From assembly GCA_964574635.1 (NCBI GenBank), contig CAZNOG010000001.1, forward strand, positions 254,027 through 318,026: DNA of 64,000 nucleotides. Reading direction: 5' to 3'. Source of the stretch: CAZNOG01 sp964574635. Lineage in GTDB: Bacteria > Bacteroidota > Bacteroidia > Flavobacteriales_D > Cryomorphaceae. The translations under genes and the position numbers were made by a program. Positions 1 through 8,827 of this stretch are shown piece after piece (the first letter of the stretch is position 1; every line of letters begins with the position of its first letter). The notes below the pieces were generated by a model. It was not told the DNA's origin, did no database searches, and saw only the letters and a list, made by a program, of their open reading frames with translations.

Positions 1-1
1 G

Positions 2-1159
2 TCCGGCCTCATTGAATCCAAACCCCTGTATGTTTGGAAGGATTACCTCACCTACCACACCATCGACGGTTGGGCGCCTTACCTGAGCAGCCAATTCGCC
101 GATCTGCACTTCGATTTCCACAACCGAACGCTGAACGGACAGAAAACCCCGGAAGTGCGGTGGAAGCGCGCGGTGCAGCTGGTGGACCGCACTTTTGGCG
201 ATGCCCTCGGCCGCATTTACGTCGAAAAGCACTTCCCGGCTTCAGCCAAGGAATACATGCTCGAATTGGTCGGAAACCTCGAAGAAGCGTACGCCGAACG
301 AATCGAGAACATCACCTGGATGGGCGACACCACCAAAACCAAAGCCCTCGAAAAACTGCGGTCCTTCGCCAAGAAAATCGGCTATCCCGACACGTGGAAG
401 GACTATTCGGATACGGACATCGTCCCCGACGATTTGGTTTCCAACATCCGCAGCCACGCCCAGTGGTACAGCGATTACAACATGGCCAAACTGGGCAAAC
501 CGGTGGATCGAAGCGAGTGGTTTATGAGCCCGCAAACGGTCAATGCGTACTACAATCCGCTTTTCAACGAAATCGCTTTCCCCGCGGGCATCTTGCAACC
601 TCCGTTTTTCTATCCCGACGGCGATGACGCGGTAAATTACGGCGCCATCGGAGTGGTGATCGGCCACGAAATGACTCACGGCTTCGACGACCAGGGCAGC
701 CGCTACGACGTCAACGGAAACCTCTCCAACTGGTGGACGGACCAAGACCGGGAAAATTTCAAAAACCTCACCAACCGCATCGTCGAGCAGTATTCTGCCT
801 ACACCGTACTCGACGGATTGCCGGTGAACGGCGAATTCACCCAAGGCGAAAACATCGCCGACAACGGTGGTCTCGCCATCGCCTACGCGGCTTTCCAAAA
901 AACGGAGCAGGCCAAGCGCGGTGAGAAAATCAGCGGCCTCACCCCCGATCAAAGGTTTTTCCTCGCCTATGCGCAAGTGTGGTGCATCAAAAACACCGAC
1001 GAACGCCTGCGTATGCGCATCGGCAACGACCCGCACTCACCCGAGATGTTCCGCGTGAACGGTCCGGTGTCCAACATGCCCGAGTTTTACGAAGCGTACG
1101 GCGTCACCCCCGAAAACAAACTCTACCGCGAAGAGGCCGTCCGAACCACCGTGTGGTGA
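2..1159 (+). CDS. M13 family zinc metallopeptidase (PepO/neprilysin-like), 5' truncated by window edge
   Basis: The open frame runs in from the window edge, so about 385 C-terminal residues are visible of a family usually near 650-690. The zinc site HEMTH lies in VIGHEMTHGFDDQG, the third ligand in ENIADNGG, and the substrate-binding NAYY motif stands just before them. The protein ends in the family-typical VW dipeptide. Members are secreted or membrane-anchored and cut oligopeptides outside the cytoplasm. The N-terminus, including any signal peptide or lipobox, is not in the window. Internal ATGs such as the one at 155 are not real starts, because the sequence upstream of them (for example VWKDYLTYHTIDGWAPYLS) still matches the family. 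Confidence 0.93.
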   Translation, partial: SGLIESKPLYVWKDYLTYHTIDGWAPYLSSQFADLHFDFHNRTLNGQKTPEVRWKRAVQLVDRTFGDALGRIYVEKHFPASAKEYMLELVGNLEEAYAERIENITWMGDTTKTKALEKLRSFAKKIGYPDTWKDYSDTDIVPDDLVSNIRSHAQWYSDYNMAKLGKPVDRSEWFMSPQTVNAYYNPLFNEIAFPAGILQPPFFYPDGDDAVNYGAIGVVIGHEMTHGFDDQGSRYDVNGNLSNWWTDQDRENFKNLTNRIVEQYSAYTVLDGLPVNGEFTQGENIADNGGLAIAYAAFQKTEQAKRGEKISGLTPDQRFFLAYAQVWCIKNTDERLRMRIGNDPHSPEMFRVNGPVSNMPEFYEAYGVTPENKLYREEAVRTTVW

Positions 1160-1254
1160 TGCCCTACGCGTAAAGTGCGCCGCGCGCGGCGGCGGGAAAA
1201 GCGGTGGACGGGTGTGATGAGGGGTTTTGTGGGTGTGGCGTCTTTTGCCGGAGA

Positions 1255-1872
1255 TTAATCGAACAATCCGTGAATTTCGGCGTCGATGGCGTTGATGATC
1301 CGACCCAAGTCCTCGGCGTCGGTGTGGAAACGGTTGTTGTCCACGTCGATCACCAGCAACTTGCCCTTGTCATAAGTGGAAATCCACGCTTCGTAGCGCT
1401 CGTTCAGCCGTTTGAGGTAATCGAGTCGGATGGTTTCCTCGTAAGCCCGCCCCCGTTGTTGGATGTTGTTGACCAGAGCCGGCACCGTTGCGCGCAGATA
1501 GATCAGCAAATCCGGTGGGCGGATGAAGTTTTCCATGGAGTTGAACAGGGAAAAATAATTCTCGAAATCCCGCGTGGTCATCAATCCCATGGCGTGGAGG
1601 TTAGGCGCGAAAATGTACGCGTCTTCGTAGATGGTCCGGTCTTGAATGACGTCCATACCCTTTTCCCTGATCTCCAAAATCTGGTTGAAACGGCTGTTCA
1701 AAAAGTATATCTGAAGATTGAATGACCACCGCTGCATGTCGCGGTAAAAATCCATGAGGTAGGGATTTTCGTCCACGTCTTCAAACTGGCTCTCCCATTT
1801 GTAATGTTTTCCCAGAAGTCCCGTAAGGGTCGTTTTTCCCGACCCGATGTTTCCTGCTACAGCTATATGCAT
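1255..1872 (-). CDS. Deoxynucleoside kinase (dGK/dAK-like)
   Basis: 205 residues starting MHIAVAGNIGSGKTT, whose P-loop GNIGSGKT is the usual N-terminus of the family. DENPYLMDFY follows as the substrate-binding segment, then DRTIYEDAYIFA as the DR(S/T) motif, and later the arginine-rich lid near QQRGRAYEE. The enzyme phosphorylates deoxynucleosides in the cytosol for salvage. The frame stays open for another 83 codons upstream, but that part is low-complexity basic sequence outside the family, so the ATG at 1872 is chosen. A second, divergent family member lies at 8078-8719. Convergent with the M13 gene. Confidence 0.93.
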   Translation of the reverse strand: MHIAVAGNIGSGKTTLTGLLGKHYKWESQFEDVDENPYLMDFYRDMQRWSFNLQIYFLNSRFNQILEIREKGMDVIQDRTIYEDAYIFAPNLHAMGLMTTRDFENYFSLFNSMENFIRPPDLLIYLRATVPALVNNIQQRGRAYEETIRLDYLKRLNERYEAWISTYDKGKLLVIDVDNNRFHTDAEDLGRIINAIDAEIHGLFD

Positions 1873-2008
1873 TTTCAAAGATTCATGGGTGCCAAAAGTA
1901 CGAATTACCCCGGTTTGCATCACGAAAGGCTTCATTCCCGCCCCAATATATCGGGTTTTCCGCTCGGGCCGCCGCTTCACCGCACACCGCCCCGCCTTTG
2001 GAAAGGAA

Positions 2009-2848
2009 TTATCGCTCAATCCTCCGCCACGCGTATATCCGACCGAGACACAGCGCGGCCGCAGTCGGGAATCGCACCGCCCCGCCCTTGCACGAGTGGG
2101 GAAGAACGGAGTGCTCTTCAACGTGCAACCGAGTGTCGTAGCGGAACAACGTGTCGCCCCGGAAGTACGACAAACGGTGATCGGACATGAAAAAGCCGGT
2201 CAAACCCGTGATCGGAATGGTCTTGATGTACGAACCGTAGAGATCGAAAACGAATATCCCTTCCAGCGGATCGTTGAGATACACCCGCTCGCCGAATTCC
2301 CGAATGAAGTTGGGATTCAACGTCTTGTTCAGTATTTGAGACAGGTTGCCGGTTTCCACCACCTTGTCGAACCGGTCGGAGACCCGCAAAAGACGGGTTC
2401 CCCCTTCTTCGAATATCCAAAAGTGATTCTGCACCGACGAACACACCGGGCCGGGGTAGCTCACGCCCTTGGTGGTCAGGTCGATCGGACCGCGGTATTC
2501 GCTCAGCGTATTGTCCAACAGCACCATCGTGCCCAATTGCGGAAAGTACACCAATGGCCGGAGGGGTTGAGTGACGTCCAAATCGCCGATGGCTCCGTAT
2601 TTATTGTTGCTGTACCGGTAGGCCACCTCGCCGTTCGGGCCGTGCTTGACGATTTCCGTTTCACCTACTGCGTAAACGTTGCCCAAATGATCCATGCGCA
2701 GAAACGCCGCCCCGCTCTCGTGCTGCCACACCTCCTTCCACTGGGCGTGGATACTCGATGCGCACAAGCAGAGCACCGAAATCGCGATGATCCGAAACCA
2801 CGGCGATCCCGCCGCCGGTCGTTGAATGGCTCTGGAAACGTCCGCCAT
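2009..2848 (-). CDS. Secreted protein of unknown function, probably beta-propeller
   Basis: 279 residues. The N-terminal segment FRIIAISVLCLCASSIHAQ looks like a signal peptide, so the protein is likely periplasmic or at the outer membrane. The mature part is beta-rich with repeats of the type 'hydration of a value along the protein' (MDHLGNVYAVG, YFPQLGTMVLLD, RLLRVSDRFDKVV, GIFVFDLYGSYIKTI), which suggests a six- or seven-bladed propeller. I do not recognise a named family. The start ATG is five bases after the GH3 stop, so the two genes are probably cotranscribed and translationally coupled. The open frame extends 171 codons further upstream but there it only overlaps GH3 out of frame. Confidence 0.75.
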   Translation of the reverse strand: MADVSRAIQRPAAGSPWFRIIAISVLCLCASSIHAQWKEVWQHESGAAFLRMDHLGNVYAVGETEIVKHGPNGEVAYRYSNNKYGAIGDLDVTQPLRPLVYFPQLGTMVLLDNTLSEYRGPIDLTTKGVSYPGPVCSSVQNHFWIFEEGGTRLLRVSDRFDKVVETGNLSQILNKTLNPNFIREFGERVYLNDPLEGIFVFDLYGSYIKTIPITGLTGFFMSDHRLSYFRGDTLFRYDTRLHVEEHSVLPHSCKGGAVRFPTAAALCLGRIYAWRRIER

Positions 2849-2853
2849 CGCCT

Positions 2854-4383
2854 TTACTTTTCGGTCGCCGCGGGAAAGGCCACCTTCGAGATGGCCTCCA
2901 AAAATTCGCGGTTGTTGGCCAATCGCGGCACTTTGTTTTGCCCGCCGAGTTTTCCCTTGGTTTTCAACCATCGGTAAAAAGTTCCTTCGGGCACAGCCTT
3001 CACCAGAGGCATCGCCAAAGTGAGGTCGCCGGTGCGCTTGGCTTCGTAATCGCTGTTCAGCCGCTTCAGCGCGTCGTCCAAATCGGCGGTGAATTTTTCC
3101 AGTGAATCGGGGTGTTTTTTGAATTCGATCAGCCATTCGTGTCCACCGCTGCGCGTGCCGCTCATGTAGATGGGACCGGCGGTGTAATCGGAAACCGCGC
3201 AATCGTTTTTGTTGCACGCTTCCACCAGCGCGCGCTCGGCGTTGTCGATGATCAATTCTTCCCCGAAGGCGTTGATGAAGTGCTTCGTGCGTCCCGTCAC
3301 GCGGATGCGGTACGGTTCCTTGGTCGTGAATTCCACCGTGTCGCCCAGGCGGTACCGCCAAAGTCCGGCGTTCGTCGAGATCACCATTTCGTAGTTCTTA
3401 CCCACTTCCACATCTTGCAGATCCACCGTGGCCGGCTGATCCTCGTGGGCCGATTCGGCGGGAATGAACTCGTAGTAAATGCCGTAGTCCAACATGAGCA
3501 GCATATCGTTCCTGTCGGGCGAATCCTGAATGCCGAAATACCCTTCGCTGGCGTTGTAGCTCTCGTAGTAGTGCATGCCCTCGTTGGGGATCAGGGCTTT
3601 GAATTGTTCCCGGTACGGTTCGAAACTCACCCCGCCGTGGATAAACAATTCCAAGTTCGGCCAGAGCTCGGTGATGTTCGATTTTCCGGTGATCTCCAAA
3701 ATGCGCTTCAACAACACCAAAGTCCACGACGGCACACCCGCCATGTTGGTCACGTCTTCGTTCATGACGCTGCGGGCCATGATCTCGATCTTTTTTTCCC
3801 ATTCGTCCATCAGCGCGATGGACCGGTCGGGTACGCGCTTGAACTCCACCCAAAAAGGGAGGTTGTTGATGATGATCGCCGATAAATCCCCGTAATACGA
3901 ATCCTTGCGCAACTCGTTGATACTGCTGCTTCCGCCCATTACCAGCGATTTTCCGCCGTACAGGTTGTTGTTTGGAAAACTGTGGTTGTACAGCGCCAGC
4001 AAGTCTTTGCCCCCTTTGTAATGGCACTCTTCCAGCGCCTCTTTGCTCACGGGAATGAACTTGCTCTTGTCGGCCGTGGTGCCCGAAGATTTGGCGAACC
4101 AATTGATCTCCGACGGCCACAGCAACTTCTGTTCGCCGGCCTTCATGCGCAGCATGTAGGGTTTTAGTTCTTCGTACGTTTGCAGCGGAACCCGACGGCG
4201 GTATTGCTCGGGCGAGGTGATGTCGGCGTATCCATAGCGCAACCCCCATTCGGTGTTTTTGGCGCGCTGGATAAGTTTTTCGAATACCTCCTTCTGTACT
4301 TCCAATGGGTACTTCATGAAAAGCTCCAACTGGTGGTAGCGCTTTTTCATAAACCAAGAGAATACCGAGTTTTGTATGGCCAT
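2854..4383 (-). CDS. GH3 family acyl-acid amido synthetase-like protein
   Basis: 509 residues, typical for bacterial GH3 proteins. The ATP/AMP-binding features of the adenylating superfamily are visible: AKSSGTTADKSKFIPVS as the phosphate-binding loop, the YNASEGYFGIQD segment, and RYRLGDTVEF followed by RIRVTGRTKHFINAFGEELI. Plant members conjugate amino acids to hormone acids. The bacterial substrate is unknown, and I infer only an ATP-dependent acyl-adenylate step. The gene is divergent from the DUF2797 gene across about 53 bases and is followed immediately by a secreted propeller-like protein. Confidence 0.9.
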   Translation of the reverse strand: MAIQNSVFSWFMKKRYHQLELFMKYPLEVQKEVFEKLIQRAKNTEWGLRYGYADITSPEQYRRRVPLQTYEELKPYMLRMKAGEQKLLWPSEINWFAKSSGTTADKSKFIPVSKEALEECHYKGGKDLLALYNHSFPNNNLYGGKSLVMGGSSSINELRKDSYYGDLSAIIINNLPFWVEFKRVPDRSIALMDEWEKKIEIMARSVMNEDVTNMAGVPSWTLVLLKRILEITGKSNITELWPNLELFIHGGVSFEPYREQFKALIPNEGMHYYESYNASEGYFGIQDSPDRNDMLLMLDYGIYYEFIPAESAHEDQPATVDLQDVEVGKNYEMVISTNAGLWRYRLGDTVEFTTKEPYRIRVTGRTKHFINAFGEELIIDNAERALVEACNKNDCAVSDYTAGPIYMSGTRSGGHEWLIEFKKHPDSLEKFTADLDDALKRLNSDYEAKRTGDLTLAMPLVKAVPEGTFYRWLKTKGKLGGQNKVPRLANNREFLEAISKVAFPAATEK

Positions 4384-4436
4384 GTTTGCAGGTTGAGGCT
4401 ACAAATTACGAAAAGAAAGAATTAAAGGAATCACGC

Positions 4437-5258
4437 ATGGGCAAATATACGATCATGGAAGAGGGTGTACTGAACAAAATGATCACCGAAAACGGAAACC
4501 CGGTGACCTACTTCCTCAATTTCGACGGCAAAGATGGAGTGGAAATGAATTCCCTCCTCTCCAAGCCGATGACCCTCGAGTGGACCGGCGCGATTCATTG
4601 CATCGTCTGCGGAAAATCCATCAGAAAAACATACGGACAAGGCTTTTGTTTCGACTGCTTCTCCACCGCCCCCCAAGCATCGCCGTGCATCATTCATCCC
4701 GAACTCTGCGAAGGCCATCTGGGAAAGGGACGCGACGTCGAATGGGAAAAGCGCAACCACGTGCGGCCACACGTGGTCTATCTCGCCCAAACTTCCGACG
4801 TCAAAGTCGGCGTGACTTCCGAAGGCAACGTGCCCACGCGCTGGATCGACCAAGGGGCGCACCGCGTGGTGGTCGTAGGCCGCACGCCCAATCGCTTCGA
4901 GGCGGGCCGCATGGAAGTGGAGCTGATGCAATACCTCACCGACCGCACCGACTGGAGGCGCATGCTCCTGGACGATCGCGACGATCGGGACGAGGAAAGT
5001 TTGCTCGCCCTGCGCGATGCCCTGGTCTCTTTTCTGCCACCCGACTTGGCGCCTTTCGGCGTGAATGAAAAGGACGTTTTCGAATTTTCCTATCCCGTGA
5101 GCCGCTATCCGCTATCGGTGGAAGCCATCCCCCTCGAACGCGTGAGACGCATCGAAGGCGTGCTTTCCGGCATACGGGGTCAATACCTCTATTTCGACGA
5201 GAGCAAAGTCATCAACCTCCGCAAGTACTCGGGCTACCACATCCGGGCGGGGTATTAA
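4437..5258 (+). CDS. DUF2797 domain protein
   Basis: 273 residues. CIVCGKS and GFCFDCF give two cysteine pairs that probably hold a structural zinc, followed by CIIHPELCEGHLG. The middle part VYLAQTSDVKVGVTSEGNVPTRWIDQGAHR is characteristic of DUF2797, whose biochemical role is not known. ATG 4437 is preferred over the in-frame start at 4386, because AAAGGA sits just upstream and the 17 extra residues would reach back to the divergent GH3 start. A strong bidirectional hairpin ends the gene. Confidence 0.85.
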   Translation: MGKYTIMEEGVLNKMITENGNPVTYFLNFDGKDGVEMNSLLSKPMTLEWTGAIHCIVCGKSIRKTYGQGFCFDCFSTAPQASPCIIHPELCEGHLGKGRDVEWEKRNHVRPHVVYLAQTSDVKVGVTSEGNVPTRWIDQGAHRVVVVGRTPNRFEAGRMEVELMQYLTDRTDWRRMLLDDRDDRDEESLLALRDALVSFLPPDLAPFGVNEKDVFEFSYPVSRYPLSVEAIPLERVRRIEGVLSGIRGQYLYFDESKVINLRKYSGYHIRAGY

Positions 5259-5295
5259 AAAAAGCGACGCCGCGGGCCGTGGCCCGCGGCGTTTT
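5257..5295. terminator. Bidirectional intrinsic terminator between DUF2797 gene and sppA
   Basis: A 12-base-pair perfect stem, ACGCCGCGGGCC (5267-5278) with GGCCCGCGGCGT (5281-5292), has four Ts after it on the plus strand. An A-run just before it (5257-5263) gives a seven-T tract when read on the minus strand. It therefore serves the two convergent genes, more strongly for sppA. Confidence 0.8.
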
Positions 5296-5354
5296 CAGTC
5301 GCTTTGTCTTTCGATAGCCGGCCATGCTTCGTGCAAAAGCCGGCGCGGTGTGCG

Positions 5355-7169
5355 TTATCTGATCACCAAGGAATACGGCATTCTCGCCTGCACGCCTTCC
5401 ATGTTTTTGATGGTGCGGATTTCCTCTTGATATCGGACCAATTCGGGGTCCATAAACAGTTTACCCACGAAATTCTTCACCCCGGCATCCGCAAATTCCT
5501 GCATGAATTGCTCGAAGAAGTCTTTGCGCTCGGGGTAGGCGCGGAGGTCGTAATCCTCGATGCCGGCCAGGCGCGCCGCTTCCTCGATGGCGTAGTCCAA
5601 TCCGCCCAAATCATCCACCAAACCCAATTCCAGCGCATCGATTCCACTCCACACGCGGCCCTGTCCTATGGAGTCCACGTATTCTACGGTCATGCCGCGG
5701 CCTTCGGCAACGTGCGACAAGAACACGTCGTAAATGTCGTCCACCGATTTTTGCAGAATCAATTCCTCATTCGAGGTCATGGGCCGGGTCACCTGCCCGA
5801 AATCGGCGTATTGATTGGTTTTCACCCCGTCGAAGGTGAGGCCCAATTTCTCGTTGAAAAATCCCTTCATATTGGGCAGCACGCCGAATACGCCGATGGA
5901 CCCCGTGATGGTATTGGGCATGGCGATGATTTTATCGGCCGCACAAGCGATGTAGTACCCGCCCGAAGCGGCCACATCGCCCATGGATACCACCACCGGT
6001 TTTTCCGCTTTCGCCAGTACCGTCTCCCTCCAAATCACGTCGCTGGCCAAGGCGCTTCCACCGGGCGAGTTCACCCGCAGCACGATGGCTTTCACCGTGG
6101 TGTCTTGCCGCGCCGAGCGAATGGCTTTTTGGAAAGTTTCGCTGCCGATCACGGTATTGTCACCCTTACCGCTTTCGATTCCGCCCGTGGCGTACACCAC
6201 CGCCACCTTGTCGCGGTGCAGTTCGAAGGTCCGCTTCTTGTCGTCGTCTTTTTTCCCCTCAGCGGAGAAATATTTAGGCAAGCTCACCAGCGCCAGGTCG
6301 TCTTCTTCATCCAGTTCGAGCTTCCCCCTGAGTATTTCCTTCACTTCGTCCTCGTATTTCAAGGCGGTCACCAATCCGAGTTCCACCGCATCGTCGGCGC
6401 GTTGCACTGCGTACTCCTGCGCCAAAGCGTCGATCTCTTCCGGGCTTTTGCCGTATGAGTCGGCGATGCCGGTCAACATCGTAGACCACAGTCCGTTCAG
6501 CCACTTCTCCGTCTGAACGCGGTTGGCTTGGCTCATTTCTTCGAGGATCAGCGGCTCCACGGCGCTTTTAAACTTGTTGTTCGATCCTCGGATGATCTGT
6601 GGTTCGATGTCGAGCTTTTCCAAGGCGTTTTTCATGAACATGATTTCCACGTTCAATCCCCGGAAATCGAGCATGCCTTCGGGATACATGTAAATCTCGT
6701 CGGCCGTCGACGCCAGGTAAAACGCACCCTGCGAGTAAATTTCCGAATACGCCACGACCCATTTTCCGCTTTCCTTGAAGTCGAGTATCGCGTTCCGGAT
6801 CTCTTCCATGGTGGCCATTCCCATGCTCGTATTCGACAAGTTCAGGTAGATGCCCTCGATGTGGTCGTCGTCCTTCGCTTTTTCAAGGTTTTTCACGATC
6901 TGGTCGAGGCCCAACCCCGATTGCCCTTGAAAAGGACCGAAGTTGAATTGGAAATGCTCCGCCGGTCCACGGTCGGTGATCGGACGGTCGAGTTTCACGT
7001 GCAGCACCGATTTTTCCTCTACCTTCGTCGCTGCGGGGCCTTTCGTGAAATCCGCCATGGCCGCAGTCAAGATTCCGGCCACGATCAGCCCGAAAACGAA
7101 TAAGAGCAAAAAGAACGAGAGGAACGTCCCGAGCATGCTCGCAAACATGTATTTGAAGAAGTTTTTCAT
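5355..7169 (-). CDS. sppA: Signal peptide peptidase SppA, 67K type
   Basis: 604 residues in the long two-domain S49 form. An N-terminal membrane anchor (about residues 3-35, MFASMLGTFLSFFLLLFVFG) places it in the inner membrane facing the periplasm, where it degrades cleaved signal peptides. The catalytic lysine is expected at K201 in KFKSAVEP, and the nucleophile Ser402 in DVAASGGYY, matching the Lys/Ser dyad split over the two halves in E. coli SppA. ATG 7169 is chosen because the anchor begins there; the open frame continues 16 codons upstream without family features. Convergent with the DUF2797 gene. Confidence 0.93.
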   Translation of the reverse strand: MKNFFKYMFASMLGTFLSFFLLLFVFGLIVAGILTAAMADFTKGPAATKVEEKSVLHVKLDRPITDRGPAEHFQFNFGPFQGQSGLGLDQIVKNLEKAKDDDHIEGIYLNLSNTSMGMATMEEIRNAILDFKESGKWVVAYSEIYSQGAFYLASTADEIYMYPEGMLDFRGLNVEIMFMKNALEKLDIEPQIIRGSNNKFKSAVEPLILEEMSQANRVQTEKWLNGLWSTMLTGIADSYGKSPEEIDALAQEYAVQRADDAVELGLVTALKYEDEVKEILRGKLELDEEDDLALVSLPKYFSAEGKKDDDKKRTFELHRDKVAVVYATGGIESGKGDNTVIGSETFQKAIRSARQDTTVKAIVLRVNSPGGSALASDVIWRETVLAKAEKPVVVSMGDVAASGGYYIACAADKIIAMPNTITGSIGVFGVLPNMKGFFNEKLGLTFDGVKTNQYADFGQVTRPMTSNEELILQKSVDDIYDVFLSHVAEGRGMTVEYVDSIGQGRVWSGIDALELGLVDDLGGLDYAIEEAARLAGIEDYDLRAYPERKDFFEQFMQEFADAGVKNFVGKLFMDPELVRYQEEIRTIKNMEGVQARMPYSLVIR

Positions 7170-7583
7170 GTCTTTGAAATTGTTTCGCGCAAAAATAAAC
7201 ACGTCGTTCGTTTTCAAAGACCATTTTTACAATAGCGGTCGTATTCCCGGGTCGAGTGGTAAGGTACCGCATTGGTCGTGGGTCAGCGGGAGTCTTTGGG
7301 CGCGTCCCGGCGGCGGGTCGATCCGTTTCCCCGAGTCTTTCCCCGGCAATCCCCTCTTATTCCGGGCGGTCTCGCTATATCCGCCGGGTCGGTCTACAGG
7401 CTTTATCCGCCGGTTTTTGCGCCGCGCCGACGTGGCGTTGCGCCGAGCTTCCAAGGTCGCTGCCGCAACCCCGCGTCGGCGCAAGCCGCAAATCCCCGTC
7501 GGGATGCCGCCTTCCGCCCTCGCGCAGTCCGGTGATACTCTTCGTCCCCAGATCGTCCATCCACCACGATACTCCCGTCAACG
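7170..7583. other. Intergenic region, no supported gene
   Basis: About 414 bases between divergent sppA and folK, GC-rich and partly arginine/proline-coding by chance in several frames. The overlapping open frames disagree with one another and show no recognisable domain. I see no tRNA, riboswitch or clear promoter. It must carry the promoters of both flanking genes. Confidence 0.4.
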
Positions 7584-8081
7584 ATGAAAGCCGTGCACGA
7601 CACCTATTTGGGCTTGGGGGGCAACGTATCGCCGAGGCGGAAATCCATCACCGACGCCCTCACCGAACTAGCCTCCCACGGCGAAGTGGTGACTACCTCG
7701 CCCTTCGTGGAATCGCCGGCTTGGGGATACCAGGACCACCGCACGTACATCAACGCGGTATGTCATTTTCGCACTGAATTGAGCCCCATTGCTTTGCTCG
7801 ATCTTACGGAAAGCTTGGAAAGACGCGCAGGGAGATCGGAAAAGACCACCACCGACTACGCACCGCGCACCCTCGACATCGATATTCTGTTTTACGATCA
7901 GGGCATCGTAAATTTGCCCCGACTGATTATACCGCATCCGCGATTGCACCTGCGGAAATTCGTTTTGGTGCCTCTCGCCGCCATCGCGCCGGATCTCATT
8001 CATCCGACCCTGCGATTAAGCGTGAGGGAAATGCTGGAAAAAACCCCGGATACATCGAAGATCCATATCCTCCCACAATGA
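7584..8081 (+). CDS. folK: 2-amino-4-hydroxy-6-hydroxymethyldihydropteridine diphosphokinase
   Basis: 165 residues, the usual FolK length. YLGLGGNVSPR is the N-terminal pterin/ATP motif, SPAWGYQDHRTYINAV the substrate loop, and YAPRTLDIDILFYD the family signature with the two aspartates that bind magnesium. It transfers pyrophosphate from ATP to the pterin precursor in folate synthesis in the cytosol. Its stop overlaps the start of the next gene by four bases (ATGA), so the two are translationally coupled. Confidence 0.95.
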   Translation: MKAVHDTYLGLGGNVSPRRKSITDALTELASHGEVVTTSPFVESPAWGYQDHRTYINAVCHFRTELSPIALLDLTESLERRAGRSEKTTTDYAPRTLDIDILFYDQGIVNLPRLIIPHPRLHLRKFVLVPLAAIAPDLIHPTLRLSVREMLEKTPDTSKIHILPQ

Positions 8082-8719
8082 AGCATCGCTACATCGCCAT
8101 CGAAGGAAATATCGGCTCGGGAAAAACCACCCTCGCCAAGATGCTGGCCGACCGGTACGACGCGGATTTGGTGTTGGAGCAATTCGAAGACAACGAATTC
8201 TTGCCCCGCTTCTACGCCGACCCCGCCCGCTATGCCTTCCCCGTGGAGATGACCTTCCTGGCGGAACGGTACGGACAACTGAATCGGGCCCACCCCGGCG
8301 AAAGCCTTTTCGCCCCCCTCACCATTTCGGATTATTTCTTGTCCAAGTCGCTGATATTCGCGGCTTCCAATTTGCAGGAAGACGAGTTGCGCCTCTTCCG
8401 GAAAGTGTTCGACATCATGTTCCGGAAAATCACCAAACCCGACCTTCTCGTATACCTTTATTCCACCATCGACCGGCTGCAGGAAAACATCCGTATCCGC
8501 GGACGACGGTATGAACAAAACATCTCTTCGGAATACTTGCGCCGCATCCAAAACAGATATTTGGACTTTTTGCACAAACAATCGCTCAACACGCCTGTTA
8601 TGATAATCGACGTTTCGAAAATTGATTTCGTAAACGATGAACAGGCATTCGAAGAAATCGTGGATACCATCAGAAGATCACCCGCAAAGGGCTTGCACCA
8701 TCGGGTTATCCTCGGATAA
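8078..8719 (+). CDS. Deoxynucleoside kinase, second paralog
   Basis: 213 residues. The P-loop EGNIGSGKTTLA is followed by LEQFEDNEFLPRFYAD, the substrate-side acidic segment, and by IRGRRYEQNISSEYL, the lid arginines. It is homologous to the kinase at 1255-1872 but clearly diverged (EQFEDNEFL against DENPYLMDF), so the two probably prefer different deoxynucleosides. The coupling to folK suggests a joint supply function in nucleotide and folate metabolism, which is inference. Confidence 0.92.
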   Translation: MKHRYIAIEGNIGSGKTTLAKMLADRYDADLVLEQFEDNEFLPRFYADPARYAFPVEMTFLAERYGQLNRAHPGESLFAPLTISDYFLSKSLIFAASNLQEDELRLFRKVFDIMFRKITKPDLLVYLYSTIDRLQENIRIRGRRYEQNISSEYLRRIQNRYLDFLHKQSLNTPVMIIDVSKIDFVNDEQAFEEIVDTIRRSPAKGLHHRVILG

Positions 8720-8783
8720 CATTTTTTGTTCGACCTGCCTTAAAAACCTTTGCAAGTCCTTTCTGTTTGTAAAAAACTAGTTG

Positions 8784-8791
8784 TATACTTG
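8784..8791 (+). promoter_or_regulatory. Possible -7 element for OmpA-like/TPR lipoprotein gene
   Basis: TATACTTG matches the Bacteroidota -7 consensus TAnnTTTG at seven of eight positions and sits 36 bases before the chosen start. No good -33 TTTG occurs at the usual 19-21 base distance, so this is tentative. Confidence 0.35.
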
Positions 8792-8827
8792 CAGCCAAAT
8801 AAAAAAGAACCAATTACCTATAAAATC

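Noticed and set aside
1175..1200. GC palindrome CGCCGCGCGCGGCG after the M13 gene
   Set aside because: It can fold, but has no T-run on either strand, so I do not call it a terminator.
2849..3361. N-terminal extension of the propeller-like protein in the same open frame
   Set aside because: It lies inside the GH3 gene out of frame and would put 171 Arg-rich residues in front of a good signal peptide.
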